The translations under genes and the position numbers were made by a program. From Hexactinellida sp. DTS-2022 (lineage: Eukaryota; Porifera; Hexactinellida): 64,000 nucleotides of DNA. Shown piece after piece: positions 37,801-48,573 of the stretch; the stretch's first letter is position 1, and every line of letters starts with the position of its first letter. The stretch spans positions 62,001 to 126,000 of the forward strand of contig JAPNXP010000015.1 of assembly GCA_028753945.1 (NCBI GenBank). Direction: 5' to 3'. The notes beneath the pieces were generated by a model. The model worked only from the letters and a program-made list of their open reading frames with translations. It did not search any database and was not told the origin of the DNA.

Positions 37801-38595
37801 AATGTAAAGCCATAATGTAATTCCGTCCTATAAGTCCTGTGGAATTTTGACCCGATTCACCAGAGAAATCAATTAAGCGGAGTATACTATAGTTCCGGTT
37901 ATAGTTCCAGTTAAGTGTCGCTCACCGAGTGTGACCAGGTCCCCCATGGCCGCGGCCATGGGAGTGGCCAGGTTGTCGGGGTTGAGTCTCAGAGAGGCGC
38001 ATAGGTATACCACCAGTGCCATTGTGACACCAAGGATGAGTCCGGACAGCGAGGCCGCGACCAGAGCGGACGCGAATATGAGAGGGACCAGCGACCAGTC
38101 GATGCGACCCAGCGACACCAGCAGCCCCAGCAGCACGGCCAGGCCGCTAGCGAGGATCGACACCAAAGTGGCCTGGCCCTGAATGAGCGCCAAGTTGTAG
38201 GCGACACATTTCGCGTAGCCCCGAAGGGAGGAGAGCTCGCCCGTATTCGCGGCAGTGGAGAGTCTGGCCGCGAGGGTCATCTCGAGGTTCCCCTTTAGTC
38301 CCAGCAGAGGGGGCACCAGGATAAACAGCTCGTCCACCCGTATAAACACCTCCCAATGCTGCACCACGTCAAGCAGCAGGCCCGCCATAACCAGCCCCAC
38401 TCCAGAGAGGGTAGAGGAGAGGAATATCTGGAGGAGCGAGTATGCCACTTCCAAATGTGTCGCCTTTGGGGTGAGAAGGGGTTTGGAGGGCGGCGCGTCC
38501 ATGGAGAGACCGCTGTCACTCTCCGAGTGGCGCGAGTGTGTCGGAGGTGTTAGAATTGTGTCGCTGTGTTCATCTAAACTACTCTCTAAATCCAT
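34814..38595 (-). CDS. SLC41A1: SLC41-type magnesium transporter
   Basis: Four exons, 37926-38595, 37389-37747, 35104-35404 and 34814-34887 (phases 1, 0, 1), give 467 aa. SLC41 proteins are MgtE-related Mg2+ exporters or exchangers of the plasma membrane. Two homologous halves are visible, each with a PDN.A.P...A.GD motif: LNPDNLATPMAAAMGDLVTL in the first and DPNNAAIPYLTALGDLLG in the second. The second half ends with LILWQIGDRDDDVAE. VPPLLGLKGNLEMTLAARLS and VINGTGGNLAAIQACRIST are the matching pore helices. The paralogue number (A1-A3) cannot be decided. The 1984-nt intron 35405-37388 contains the complete TBC1D22 gene on the plus strand. Confidence 0.88.
34937..35074. mobile_element. MITE with TTTCATACAGGC terminal repeats
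   Basis: Left TTTCATACAGGCGCGCGCG and right GCCTGTATGAAA are inverted repeats. The interior (CATAGAAGTAATACAAA, TAGGCGCACGAAAATC) is related to a degraded copy at 60610-60745. Lies in the last SLC41A intron. Confidence 0.8.
35626..37119 (+). CDS. TBC1D22B: TBC1D22-like Rab GTPase-activating protein, nested in SLC41A
   Basis: Intronless, 497 aa, the family's usual length. A disordered N-terminal third is followed by a TBC domain: SWSGIPAQLRGTTWQLLCGY, IRHPASGYVQGINDLLTPFF, FSFRWMNNLLMREFPL and CIIRLWDTYLSE. The catalytic arginine of TBC domains normally sits in IxxDxxR; here VPRMNADIGLF occupies this place, as in TBC1D22 where the motif is atypical. The family is Golgi-associated (ACBD3 and 14-3-3 binding in vertebrates). 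The gene lies wholly inside an SLC41A intron on the opposite strand. A versus B paralogue cannot be decided. Confidence 0.9.
   Translation: MSVGTKLFSFLSKDSNELPDPRDLEGSGSFWRKQGHKLPGHAQPDTECVPPAPAPAPSGARAKVYGAQHPPKYGPSARTPTDPVCHRGLLDMSEGVALSRSKSEGLYEPLDPSRRASVPSSPPPEPPGLKFEFDIKAHFLNKVKHISQSRAEEQRSACRGCEGLGYDPTDRETAKLERFGKCLAGPNTDINVIRKLSWSGIPAQLRGTTWQLLCGYLPTNIDRREGTLSRKRREYKQYLESYYIRAVIENNHDIMKQIQVDVPRMNADIGLFRQEEVREVFIRVLFIWSIRHPASGYVQGINDLLTPFFIVFLSSYVPADKNADTIEFCSLSPCHQETIEADSYWCVTHFLDGIQDNYTFEQPGIQLKVAKLREIVQRVDNRLHQHLIDNEIEYMTFSFRWMNNLLMREFPLHCIIRLWDTYLSEREGFAEFHLYTCAAFLLTFSKQLIEKPDLQELILFLQRLPTDRWGDRDMELLLAEAYRLKYTFENARGHVKL
37190..37345 (+). mobile_element. Dispersed repeat K, copy 2
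   Basis: Contains TTAATTAGGAGCGAGAAATT, CTCCTATACCATAACATTAA, GGTGATTTAGG and CCAGGATTAGTAGCGC, and ends CTGTATAACAC. Related to copies at 28437, 47508 and 62098. Sits just downstream of TBC1D22 within the SLC41A intron. Confidence 0.75.
37764..37922. repeat. MITE fragment flanked by 30-bp direct repeats
   Basis: AGTTCCGGTTATAGTTCCAG followed by TTAGTGTGTCGCT (37764-37793) and TTAAGTGTCGCT (37890-37922) bracket a piece related to the 29549-29697 MITE (37800-37892, GTAATTCCGTCCTATAA, AATTAAGCGGAGTATACT). It fills the SLC41A intron 1. Either the MITE arrived between duplicated sequence or the intron was duplicated around it. Confidence 0.7.
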
Positions 38596-38646
38596 CTAAG
38601 GTGTGAAATCAAATTGTGTCTAACTAAACAAAATATATTGTTCTAC

Positions 38647-41547
38647 TTATTTCTTATTTCTAATTTTCCTAAAATTCTTTCTACTTTTCTTATCCGCAAA
38701 TTTGGAATTTCTGCTGTCCTTCTTCATGCGGGAATCCACGCGTTTGTACCGACCCTTGACACCTTTGGGCCTGCCACCCTGTCCCATCTCACTTTTCTTA
38801 GAAACCACGTAGGACACTTTATCACGCGACTGGATTTGCCCCGCCCGTTTGTAGAGCCGCTTTATTTTATCGATCTTTTCCTTCTCCGCAATGACGTCAT
38901 TCGTGTCCGGCAAGTTGTCCAGCATTTTACGCGCCACTTCCACTTTCTTGGCGGCTCTGCTCCTCCGCTTGGCCTTGGCTTCTACGATCTTTTTGATTGG
39001 TCGATTGTCGATCTCCTTCTGGCGCGCTCTGTAGTACTCAACCTAGCAACGCACCGGAATGCTATTATTAACCACATTAAATTCCTACATACCTGTTGCT
39101 TGGTTACGGGCAGTATCCGGAAGGAATGTTTCTCCTCGTCATCTACGAACCAGTCCGGCAGGTCCAGTCCCTGGTCCCGATTGGTGTACCTGTTGTAGGC
39201 CCCGTCTATAATCTCATCGCGACTGCTCTTAGAGAGGAACATCTGTTCCGCCAGGGCCAGACCCAGGGGGTCCAGTTTAAGCCCCCCCTCCCCCTTAGTT
39301 CCAGTTCCGGTCTCATCTCCCGAGCTCGCCTCTACACACATACGCTGATACTAATTATAGAATATAAGGTCTGTACATACCTGAGTGCATGTCCTGTTGC
39401 TGGGGAGAGCGGGTGCCATTGGACAGCTGGTTGGACACATTCCTGACACCTGCGAGGTGTGAAAGTGCGTTCCTCAGGTCGATGTCCTCGTCTCGCTCGG
39501 CCCTGCCATCTGATTGGCTAAACACTTCCCTCTCGAACCACATGGCGCTCCTGGATAGCGACACATTCCGTCCTAGCGACTGAGAGGGAGATAGGAATGT
39601 CACATATAGTTGCTATGCTATGCTACAAATATGCACCTCTTTCAGAAGTGGTGTGTCCTCATTGCTGCTGTCGCTACTAAATGTGTCCTCAGGTGGCTCA
39701 GAAGTGGCACGTGTGTCCGCGGGTGGCTCAGAAGTGGCACGTGTGTCCGCGGGTGGCTCAGAAGTGGCAGAAATGTGTCGGAGAGGGCGGGACTCCTCGT
39801 CCCTCCTGTCCCAGTCGCGCCGCTCCAGAGGTGGCGCACAAGTGGCAGGTGTGTCCTCAGGTGGCGGCTCCACATTTCCCTCAAGCATCGCCTCAAGCTA
39901 CAAACAGCAGGTGTCACTAGTGTCCGGTTAGTTCCAATAGGAACTAACTTGCTGCTGGTTCCGGATAGCCTCTATGTCGAAGAGAGGCACGTCCGAGGGC
40001 GCCATGTCCCCCGCGCCCCCCGGGAACATCCGGAGGGACTCCGCCAATCGGAGGCGCCGCTTTAGGATCTCGCGGCGCTCCCGCTTCTGCTTGCGGCGCT
40101 TCTCGCGACTTAGTTCCACATTCATAAGTGTCAGTTCCGATTCCCCATCCGAGGCCTCGCTCTCGGATTGTGTCGCACCGCTACCTGGCGCGTCCGACCG
40201 GTCGATAAAGGCGCGCATTGTCTCTCTCCACTTTAGCACGTTTCGCAGCTCCCTCCTCCCGAGCACCTGCACATCCTACACAGCCACTTGTCAACCACTT
40301 ATCAAGCCACTTGTCGCCACTTATAATGTCACTTGTCACCTCTAATCATGCCACTTATCAAGCCACAATACAAGTGTGTCTCCTAAGGGGACCACTGTTC
40401 TACCTTAATCTTATAATTTCAGAATATTATAAGGTTGATAAGGTTGATATGGCAAAACTATACACTTAGTGCCCTGTCCCAGGAACAGCTGATCACTAGC
40501 AACATAGCAACAGTGTGGGTACCTGGAATGCGTGTAGGAGGTCCTCAGAGGTGGCGGGGTGGCGCCGGAACATGTCCACGTCCACCTGGAGACAGCTGGC
40601 CCCCCTCAGCAGCTCCATGTGGCTCTGAGAGGTGACGAACTCGGAGAGGGACACAGGTCGGTACACCAGGGGGTGCGAGGTGTCGCTGTACCCCTCCGCC
40701 CGCTTCCGCTTCTTGCTGGAGATCAGCTGCGACACCTTTATGGTGTCGGGTGTCCTCTCGGCCCTCTTGTCGGGCCCCTCCCGCTCCTCGGTCTCCTACA
40801 CAGGCTCAATAGGTTGCCAGGGGCCCCCTACTCAGGAATGTACCTTGAATATGTGTCTGGGGTCCAGCAGCTTGGGATCTATTTTGTCGGGCGCCAGATA
40901 CCCCCGACAGACCACGAATATCTCCGCGCTCTCGAGCCGCGACGCCTCCGGCTTAGTGGCGCTCACGTGGCGGAACAGCTGTTGGCAGGCCCACAGGAGG
41001 GCGGAGTAGTCGCGGGACCGAAACACCTTCGTCACGAACCACCCGTCCGCCCGCAGGAAGTGGCACGCCAGGCCCAGCGCCTTCAGGCACAGCGACACCT
41101 AATACAGCACACAGTTATACTGCTGCCACATATCCATGGTCCTACCTGTGCATACGCGTCCTGCTCCCAGGCGGTGCCCATATTGGGCGCTCCGTCGTTA
41201 AGCACCACGTCCGCCTTAACCCCCCGCCCCAGCTCCCGGCCAATCAGCGTCCGACACTGGTCCGTGGTTATGTCGCACTGGAGCGTCTTGACACCTGGGA
41301 TGCCGGATATGGGCACCAGGTCCACCCCGACAACGCGACTGGCGACAGGCATGTGCTGCTGCGCGGCCTGCAGCCAGCTGCCCGGGGCGGCGCAGAGGTC
41401 GACGAGACAGCTGGCCCCCTCCAGGAAGTGGAACCGCCGGTTCAGCTGCAGCAGCTTGAAGGCCGCGCGGCTCCGGTATCCGGTCTCCCGCGCCAGCCGG
41501 TAGTACCGGTCCCGCCGCTGCTTCCCGTGCTTAGCCTTCTTGCCCAT
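38647..41547 (-). CDS. FTSJ3: FTSJ3/Spb1-type pre-rRNA methyltransferase
   Basis: Eight exons, 41146-41547, 40844-41098, 40523-40795, 39949-40275, 39637-39897, 39381-39579, 39093-39331 and 38647-39042, are in phase and give 783 aa. FTSJ3 is a nucleolar 2'-O-methyltransferase needed for large-subunit rRNA processing. The RrmJ/FtsJ domain begins [19 protein letters not shown]; the SAM site is [12 protein letters not shown]. The catalytic K-D-K-E tetrad can be followed through [17 protein letters not shown] and [11 protein letters not shown]. The C-terminal Spb1 domain has [28 protein letters not shown] and a very basic tail ([16 protein letters not shown]). Exon 5 carries a 30-bp tandem repeat. 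The start is 54 bp from the stop of the second NHL gene. Confidence 0.94.
39690..39779 (-). repeat. Coding 30-bp tandem repeat in FTSJ3
   Basis: Three units encode the decapeptide [10 protein letters not shown] (last variant SEPPEDT). The plus strand reads GGTGGCTCAGAAGTGGCACG then TGTGTCCGCG. Made of the same GTGGCAC and GTGTC words as many introns. Confidence 0.9.
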
Positions 41548-41600
41548 CCGCTAGTCACCCAAGTTAATCGTAAATAGTAAGTCAACAATAATAGCACACA

Positions 41601-42815
41601 TTAACTAGATAATATTATTAGCTGGTTAGCTACACCGTTAAACACAGTTACTAAATTTTGATTATTAGTTAGAGCTATTCCCCTCAAGGCTCCTCTGTGC
41701 CCTTTCTGTATGGTGTGTAGGAGTGTGCCCTCTTTGGATAGTATTCTGATATCGTGAGTATGCCTGTCTCCGAGTATTATGTTTTGATGTGCGTCCAAAC
41801 AGAAGAAGTTACAAACAGTGTAATATCCCTCATACCCAGGTTGCGTATCGAAAGAGCGTATCATATCCCCTGTGTAGGTTAACACGAGTATGTAACTATC
41901 AGTTAGCACGTACACCTCATCTGGTGTCAGTTTAACGTCATGCGGGTAATGTATTGGCCGAAGCGTTATGGATCTTTTGAAGTGTAGGGAGTCATCTAGG
42001 ACTTGGATTCTGTTGTTGTTAGAATCCGCTACGAACACATCTCCGTTGGTAGAGACGGTGAGTCCGCGAGGGTAATTGAACTCTCCCACACCAGATCCCT
42101 TACTCCCTAGGCTAGCGACGAGACGCATGTCAGCCTCTATTTTGAATCGGAACACAGCGTGTACTCCTGTGTCCGTCACGTACAGGTTGTCTCGATGGAT
42201 TGCTATACCGTGTGGCGCTCTCATGTCTTGGTTTGTGAAAGTGTTTAGGAATTCGCCTGTCTCCGAGAAGATTGAGACTCTACAGGAACCAAACCCTTCT
42301 GCGACATAAATTAGATTCGTGTTCCCATCAACAGCGACACCAAAAGGATGGAAGAGCTCTCCAGGAGCTCGTCCTGTCTTCCCGACAGCTACAATCGGTC
42401 TCATGTCTTCATATCGGAGTACAACGGGCATCTCCTCCTCGACTACCTCTCCCACACCTGCGATCACCTGCTCCAGGTGTCCACAGGTGCCTCGGAACAC
42501 CACGCGTGTCTCGGGCTGGGGTACCCTCACCTCTGCTAGCGCTTGTTCTAGTTCCGCTAGGATTCGCTCCTGGGTCTCTCTCAGTTCGTTCATTTGGAGA
42601 CGAGCCTCGGTTTCAGTTTTGAGTCCGATCAGTTCTTGTTCTTTTCGCGCGCGGGCTATGGGCCTAGCGGCTATTTGGTCGCGAGTGTCGCGGTATGTGG
42701 TTAGGAGTGCCACTCGTCGCTGCTGGACACACATAATTATGCGGTCGAATAGTTGGTTTATTTCCAACTCGACAGGGTCTACGGGGTGTATCGGGTCAGG
42801 GAATCGAACTGCCAT
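41601..42815 (-). CDS. NHL-repeat beta-propeller protein, second copy
   Basis: Intronless, 404 aa, clearly a paralogue of the gene at 2992-4230. The first 60 residues are nearly identical (MAVRFPDPIHPVDPVE) and differences are scattered through the propeller. It lacks the eight or nine residues around VLPLEVHVV. NHL blades are clear: LIYVAEGFGSCRVSIFS, LYVTDTGVHAVFRF and VFVADSNNNRIQVL. No RING or B-box is seen. The two copies lie on opposite strands about 37 kb apart and share the upstream 260 bp and about 20 bp after the stop. Function unknown. TRIM-NHL-like RNA or protein binding is the inferred role. Confidence 0.85.
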   Translation of the reverse strand: MAVRFPDPIHPVDPVELEINQLFDRIIMCVQQRRVALLTTYRDTRDQIAARPIARARKEQELIGLKTETEARLQMNELRETQERILAELEQALAEVRVPQPETRVVFRGTCGHLEQVIAGVGEVVEEEMPVVLRYEDMRPIVAVGKTGRAPGELFHPFGVAVDGNTNLIYVAEGFGSCRVSIFSETGEFLNTFTNQDMRAPHGIAIHRDNLYVTDTGVHAVFRFKIEADMRLVASLGSKGSGVGEFNYPRGLTVSTNGDVFVADSNNNRIQVLDDSLHFKRSITLRPIHYPHDVKLTPDEVYVLTDSYILVLTYTGDMIRSFDTQPGYEGYYTVCNFFCLDAHQNIILGDRHTHDIRILSKEGTLLHTIQKGHRGALRGIALTNNQNLVTVFNGVANQLIILSS

Positions 42816-43071
42816 TTTGTTCTTATTTTACTAGTTAGCTAGTTATTTGCTATTGAAAGGAAAATTGTTTTTAGAATGCTATAGAGAATGTGTCTCGTAT
42901 CTTATAGCAGAGCTAGGTGGTGGAACTGAGTGGAATGTGGCATCTGTTTGTGTGCCGCCTCTTCTGATGCACATGGTGACTCCATCCAGTCAGGAATGTA
43001 GTGAAAGGAAATACTTTCATTTGTGAGAATCATAACTGGATACCAGATACTCCAATGGAATGTTTAATTAT
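42816..43071 (-). promoter_or_regulatory. Conserved upstream block of second NHL gene
   Basis: Near-identical to 2731-2991 in reverse orientation, including the TATA-like CTATAAGATACGAGACAC. Similarity ends abruptly at 43071 (ATAATTAAACATTCC on the sense strand), the same boundary as the first copy and the isolated fragment at 45040-45160. Confidence 0.55.
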
Positions 43072-43203
43072 GACCAATTATATTATTTGCAAGAATTTAT
43101 GAGAGTCTAGTAATATTGTAACTGATATCAAGTTATTTATTGGTTTATTAGCTAAGTTATATGGGATATTGTTGTTGTTGTTTACAAGAGAGTAAATAAG
43201 TGT

Positions 43204-46200
43204 CTAGACAGATATCTTGGCGGGTGGCTTCAGGTTGAACCCGCCCCCTGTGAACCTCGGGGCGTCCCCCCTGGGGGCGGCTGGGGGGTGGGGCCCCTCC
43301 CCCATCTGTACCAGTGCCCGCTCCCTCTCCCTCCCCTGCAGCTCCCGCTTCTTCTGCAGGTAGTACTTCTTCTTGACCTCCTGGAGCTCCCGGGAGAGAC
43401 GGTCCGACTCGAGTCGGTTCTCGGCTATCTGGGACTGGTACATGTTTAGCTCGGACGCCATGCTCTTCATCTGTTTGGTTTTGTCTCGCAGGGTCTGTTG
43501 GTACAGCTGCAGCTGCTGACTCAGCTCGGGGCCAGGGTTCTTCTCCAGCATGCGACGCAGCTCTACACACAGGGGATGAATTTTGTACGTTCAAATGTTA
43601 GGTTTGTAATACTGTATAGTGGTTTCGGCAGTTTTCGCTTCTAACGCCAACATATCCCTATTAACGCCTATAACGTATGCCTATATAACGTATGGTGCCT
43701 GTATACCCTATGCCCTTATGTGCTACCTAGATATAGACGCTCCTTCTCCTGTATCTGCAGCTCCTTCTCCACGGCCTCCTCCGTCTTGTGGATGAGTCGC
43801 TTCTGGAGGGTCTGGATCTTCTGGAGCAGCTCGAAAGTGTTCGGGTCGCTGCCTTCCAACTTACGCCACCTACACACAGTCAATATAAACAGGGCTTATG
43901 ATAAGCATCATATTACACTGGTGTACGCGTAATAGCAAGTCGCATTTTGCAAGAAATTTGCTGCTATTAGAGGAACAGAATTTAAAATGCTCGCTTGGGA
44001 CTGAAATAACTTGCTATAATAGACCAATATAACATTGCTATTAGGGAACACCACTGTATGTGGGCATAATGACGGTATAGTGGGCTTATCACCTGTGCAC
44101 GTTCATAGGATTCTCGAGTTCCTCCTCGAGTGCCTTGCAGCGCGTGCGCTCCTTTATGAGCTCCCTCTGCGTGTGGTGCACCTCCCGTCTCAGCTCGTCC
44201 ACGTTGGCCACGGTCCTATGGAGCAGCCCCTTCTCTCTCCGGAGGTTCCGCACCTCCGCCATCAGGATGCGGATGTCGTCCACGCGGGCCCGGTACTGCA
44301 CCTCCCCCTTGGACAGGGTGCTGGTCTGTATCTTAATCTTCTCGTACAGCAGAGCTAGCTCGTCGTTCCTCCTGATCAGCTGTGTCCCCAGGATGTCCCT
44401 CTCGGTTATGACCTGCTCCAGCTGTTTCTTCTGTCGGAGCCGCTCCCCGTCCGCCTCGGCGATAATCTTGTTTAGCTTCCGCTCCTCGGCGCGCTGGCTC
44501 TCGAGGTGCTGGCGCAGGGCGCTCAGCTCCTGTTTCCGCTGCGTGAGGTCGTGCGTCAGGCCCTCCTTCTCCTTCTCCACACGCAGGTGCTCGTTCTTCT
44601 CCTTCAGCAGCGCCGAGTCGCTGGTCGCGACCTCGTCCTTCAACTGGTCGATCTACGGACAGGTGTTAGTGGCACAGGTGTTAGTGGCACCAGTGGCACC
44701 AGGTGTTAGTGGCACACAAGTGGCACAGGTGTTAGTGGCACCAGTGGCACCAGGTGTTAGTGGCACACAAGTGGCACAGGGCAAGGATATAATGAGACCA
44801 GTGGCGTATACAGGGTGAGCCATGGCCCTGATACGTTTTAAAGTGGCATGCTGTTTGATTACAATTCATAAATATATATCTTCTATTTTGGCATTTTAAA
44901 TAACTGCTTAGCCCCCCCATTGGATACGAATTATACAACAATAATTTCCTATACAGTATAGGTGGGAACAAGGATATAATATGAGTCCACAGCCCTTACA
45001 GATATGTGTCATAAAGATAGGATGGCTTATACACCTGGTGCCGCCTCTTCTGATGCACATGGTGACTCCATTCAGTCAGGAATGCAGTGAAAGGTAATAC
45101 TTTCATGCGTAATACAATGCTAGATACCAGAAAGTCACCATGGAATGTATAATTATGACTCTAGTAGTTATGAAACATTATACGCTTGCTCTGTACTGCT
45201 CATTAAACTCTAATTACAGAGCCACTATAATAAATGTGTCCTAAGTGGCTCATTAGGACACTATTAACCTACAAAACTGAAATACCTCGGGTATTACTTA
45301 CAGCTCTAGTTCCTTAATGAGTTCCAGTGTTAGTTGTGTCATTGGCACAGGAATACCAAGAATAATACAATGCCGGGAAATAAAGTTATCAAGTTGCCAA
45401 TAATATTCCTAAAATATAATTCTATCTACACTACAAACTTATGAGGGTAACAATGTCCCCCCTTGCCCCCTATGGGTACCCAATGGTTCCGGTATTAGTT
45501 CCGGTATTAGTTCCATATGTTACCTGGTGCGTCATGATCTTAATCTTCCGTTTGAACTCTGATATCTCGTCCTGTGCCTCTATCAGGTTCTTGGAATACA
45601 GGTTCCGGTCGGACCGCGCCGCTTCATACAGATTCTGCTGCTGCTTCAGGTCCTTGTCCGACTCGGCGATCTTCTTGCGGAGCTCAAATATCTTCATTTC
45701 CTTCTTCTTAACCTGGGGACAACAACAACAATACATACCTATTCAGGTGTCCTGGCAACAGAGAGGAATGCTACCTCGTTCATGGACTCTGTGCACTGCT
45801 TCATGACATCCTCCGCTTCGGTGAAATAGTTCTCCCGCTCCTTCTCCAGGACCTTGACGTGCTTCCGGACCGACCCCAGCTCCCCCTCCGTGTCCCCCCG
45901 CTCCCGCTCCAGGTTGTGGATACGCGTGTCCTGCAAAGCAATGTGTCACACAGCTGTTATATACGTAGCTCTGTTAATAGGGCACCAGGGGCCGTCTTAA
46001 TATGTTCGTATTATACGGAATTCGTATTAATTATGCATGCATTTGTATAGGCTAGGGGAATTAACTTTGTACTCCTTAACCGATAATATAATTAAATATG
46101 TTCCTATTAACAGAGCCCCTATAGTTTATAACAGAGCCCCCTATAGTTCCTATTAACAGAGTATACTGTATAGGAACGCATAACACCTGTAGCTTGATCA

Positions 46201-48476
46201 TGTCCTCCTTGCGGTCCACTTCTGTCTCGGTTTTCCTGAGGAGCTTCTTGGTGTTGTCCCTCTCGCGGAGGAGGTCGTCCAGCTGTTTCTGTTTGTTGTC
46301 GGTGAGTCGCTTGGTCTGGTCGACCTCCCTCTCGAGGCCGGATATCTGGGACTTGAGGGTGTCCTTCTCCATTTCTAGCTTGGACTTCTCCTCCTCCTTC
46401 TGCGTAACTCGCTTCTGGAGTCTGTCCCTCTCCCGCGCCACCTACGGACACATTGTGTCGCTATGCCACTCAGACACATGTGTCGCTTTAGTGCTCGACA
46501 AATTAGGTGTTTTAGCCACCAAAAATATTTATTAAGCCACAAATTTTTGTCTTTGGTGGCTTAACTAATCCAGCATAAATTGTGGATTATTTGATTATTA
46601 TTAGTGTTGTTTTAAGCCATCCAAAGTTTGTTAAATCGGCCATTGTTATTTCTTTAGCCACCAGAAAAAGTGAGTCGGTGGCTTAATTAGCCACCATCAA
46701 AATTTCACTTGTCGAGCACAGGTCGCTATCCACATAGACACATTGTGTCGCTATGCCACATAGAATATGCCACATAGAATATGTCACCTTATTGGACTCC
46801 TGTTTGACTGTTGCCAGCTCCTCCTCCTTGAGTCTCATGTCCCGGTTCCGCTGCTCCATCTCCTCACTCAGCTGATCGTTGTACTCGGTCAGCTGGTGGT
46901 ACTGGCCCTGCAGTTTGTTGTGTCGCCCCTCCAACACCTCCAGGTCCCGCGTCTGTCGCTCCATGTGTCCCCTCAGCTCCGCCATCTCCGCGTCTAACCG
47001 CGCCCGCTCCTCCGACAGCTGGTTCAGCTCGCTCTGCTTAGTCGCGATCTCGCGGTCCCGGTGGTCCAACTCGCCTGCGACACACGCGACACTATTAACA
47101 CCTGTGCCATTAAGGGCGTTACAACTAACTTTTCTTTTTCTCCAGTTCATCTTCAGCCTGTCGCCTCCGACTGACCTCCTTATACTCGTTCTGTTTGTGC
47201 ACCTTAGTCTCCTTGACCAGCTCCGCCACTCGCCCCTCTGCCTCGCTCTTCTTGCGCTCTGCCACTAACACCTCCTCCTGGGTGCGGCCCAGCTGCCCCC
47301 TCAGGCCCGACACCTCCTCGAGGGTCTCCTCCAGCTGTCGCATCAGCTGTTCCTTCTGCTCGGCCAGCTCCTGCGTCTGCTGCTCCCCCCCGAAGTTAAG
47401 CCCCGCCCCCTTCTCAACCAGAGTAGTCAGGTTAGCGATCTCAACCTACACACACACACACACACAGTACATAGGGCACCATGGATTAATATAGCCAGTT
47501 ACAAGTAAGGAATTATACAGGACTCTCCTTTTGGAGTATAATTATTGGAAAATATTAATTAGAAGCGCGAAATTTAGAATCCTCTCCTATACCGTAACAT
47601 TATTGTGTGATTAGGCATATGGAAATAGGATCAGACCAGGATTAGGAGCGTGTTTACAATGGCTGTATAACACACTGTACTACCATGGATGATTATTCAC
47701 ACCTTTAGGGACTGTATTGTCTGTCTGCCCCGCTGCTCCTTCTCGTGGGAGGTCTCAAGCATGTTCCACAGCTTCTCGATTTCCTTCTTCAGCGACACAA
47801 TCGTGCTTTTGTCATCCTGGGACAGTTTTAACACCTCCGACACTTTCGCCGCGTGGCTGGCTATCTCTGCATTCAGCTCTCTGCGGGGCAACCAATATAA
47901 CACCATGGAATGTCCTATCTACCTAGCTTATCCACTGTCAGTAACCAGATACCGGATTAACCTTATATCACCCATCCATTGTCCCCTTACAACAAGGGAT
48001 TAGTCTACTAACCAACTACAGTAGAGCCTCGTTAGTGGGAAGGGGACCGTCAAATGTGTACTCCTTATCCGGATTATTGTTAACCGGTGTTATATTGTAA
48101 AGGCTCTGAAGGGGACTGAAATAGTGTTCGTATTAACCGTGTTCTACTAACGAGGTTATACTTTAGCACTATTCGCGATTATAAATTAAAAAATAAAGCG
48201 ATTATCCTAGGGTGCTACTATCCACTATTGGTATAAATGTGTTCTATAATTAGCTGTGTGTCTATAATAAATAGCACACCTGCACTTGGACACGAGTTTC
48301 TTCTCGGACTCGTGGCTCTTGCGGAGCGCCTGGTGCAGCTTCTCGTACTCGAGGCGGAACTTCTCGAGACTAGAGTCCCCCATCAGTTCCTGTAACACGT
48401 CCTGGAAGTCCCGCTCCAGCGCCTCGAACGCGTCCTCCGCTATGCTGGGGCCCTGCGGCCGCTTCTCCTGCGTCAT
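43204..48476 (-). CDS. CFAP58: CFAP58 (CCDC147) ciliary coiled-coil protein
   Basis: Ten exons, 48280-48476, 47703-47880, 47130-47445, 46788-47074, 46187-46441, 45775-45930, 45524-45712, 44093-44652, 43727-43869 and 43204-43562, are in phase and give 879 aa, close to the human length. The protein is almost entirely coiled coil. Highly conserved stretches include SIAEDAFEALERDFQDVLQE, QQQNLYEAARSDRNLYSKNL, IIAEADGERLRQKKQLEQ and RRNDELALLYEKIKIQ, ending FTGGGFNLKPPAKISV. CFAP58 is a flagellum/cilium-associated protein needed for axoneme and midpiece assembly. The organism thus builds motile cilia. Most introns carry MITEs or repeats, making this one of the longest genes here. Confidence 0.95.
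43916..44057. mobile_element. MITE, CAGTGGTGT family, copy 2
   Basis: Left CACTGGTGTACGCGTAATAG and right CTATTAGGGAACACCACTG are inverted repeats, flanked by TA. The left 50 bp matches the element at 20239-20385. In a CFAP58 intron. Confidence 0.82.
44661..44781. repeat. GTGGCAC-rich tandem repeat in CFAP58 intron
   Basis: Two larger units of about 53 bp built from AGGTGTTAGTGGCAC, CAGTGGCACC and ACACAAGTGGCACA. It sits immediately at the acceptor side of the 870-nt intron. Confidence 0.85.
45040..45160 (-). repeat. Isolated fragment of the NHL upstream block
   Basis: GTGCCGCCTCTTCTGATGCA, CATGGTGACTCCATTCAGTC and GGAATGTATAATTATGAC match the middle and outer end of the blocks at 2731-2991 and 42816-43071. 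No NHL coding sequence is attached. The outer end coincides with the boundary seen in both full copies. Lies in a CFAP58 intron. Confidence 0.8.
45964..46167. mobile_element. MITE with CTCTGTTAATAGG terminal repeats
   Basis: Left GTAGCTCTGTTAATAGGGC and right TCCTATTAACAGAGTATACTG are inverted repeats. A second inner copy of CCTATTAACAGAGCCCC lies near the right end. In a CFAP58 intron. Confidence 0.75.
46491..46719. mobile_element. MITE with GTGCTCGACAA terminal repeats
   Basis: Perfect 11-bp termini, GTGCTCGACAA and TTGTCGAGCAC, enclose 229 bp. Subterminal TTAGCCACCA and GGTGGCTTAA words occur in both orientations. The GTGCTCGACA start is unlike the CAGT-type elements here and suggests another superfamily. 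In a CFAP58 intron. Confidence 0.85.
47508..47672 (+). mobile_element. Dispersed repeat K, copy 3
   Basis: Starts TTATACAGGACTCTCC and ends GGCTGTATAACACAC, giving short inverted ends. Interior AATTAGAAGCGCGAAATTTA, CCTCTCCTATACCGTAACAT and GACCAGGATTAGGAGCG match the other three copies. In a CFAP58 intron. Confidence 0.8.
48019..48163. mobile_element. pogo/Tigger-like MITE, intact ends
   Basis: CAGTAGAGCCTCGTTAGT at the left and ACTAACGAGGTTATACTT at the right form inverted repeats. The left terminus matches the element at 15431. 145 bp in the first CFAP58 intron. Confidence 0.82.
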
Positions 48477-48573
48477 AGCTAATTCTAATTATAGAACAGT
48501 CAGTAACAGGACCAGGGACACAGTGATAAGATGTATAAAAACAGTAAAATATACAAACAAACAAACAGTGATG

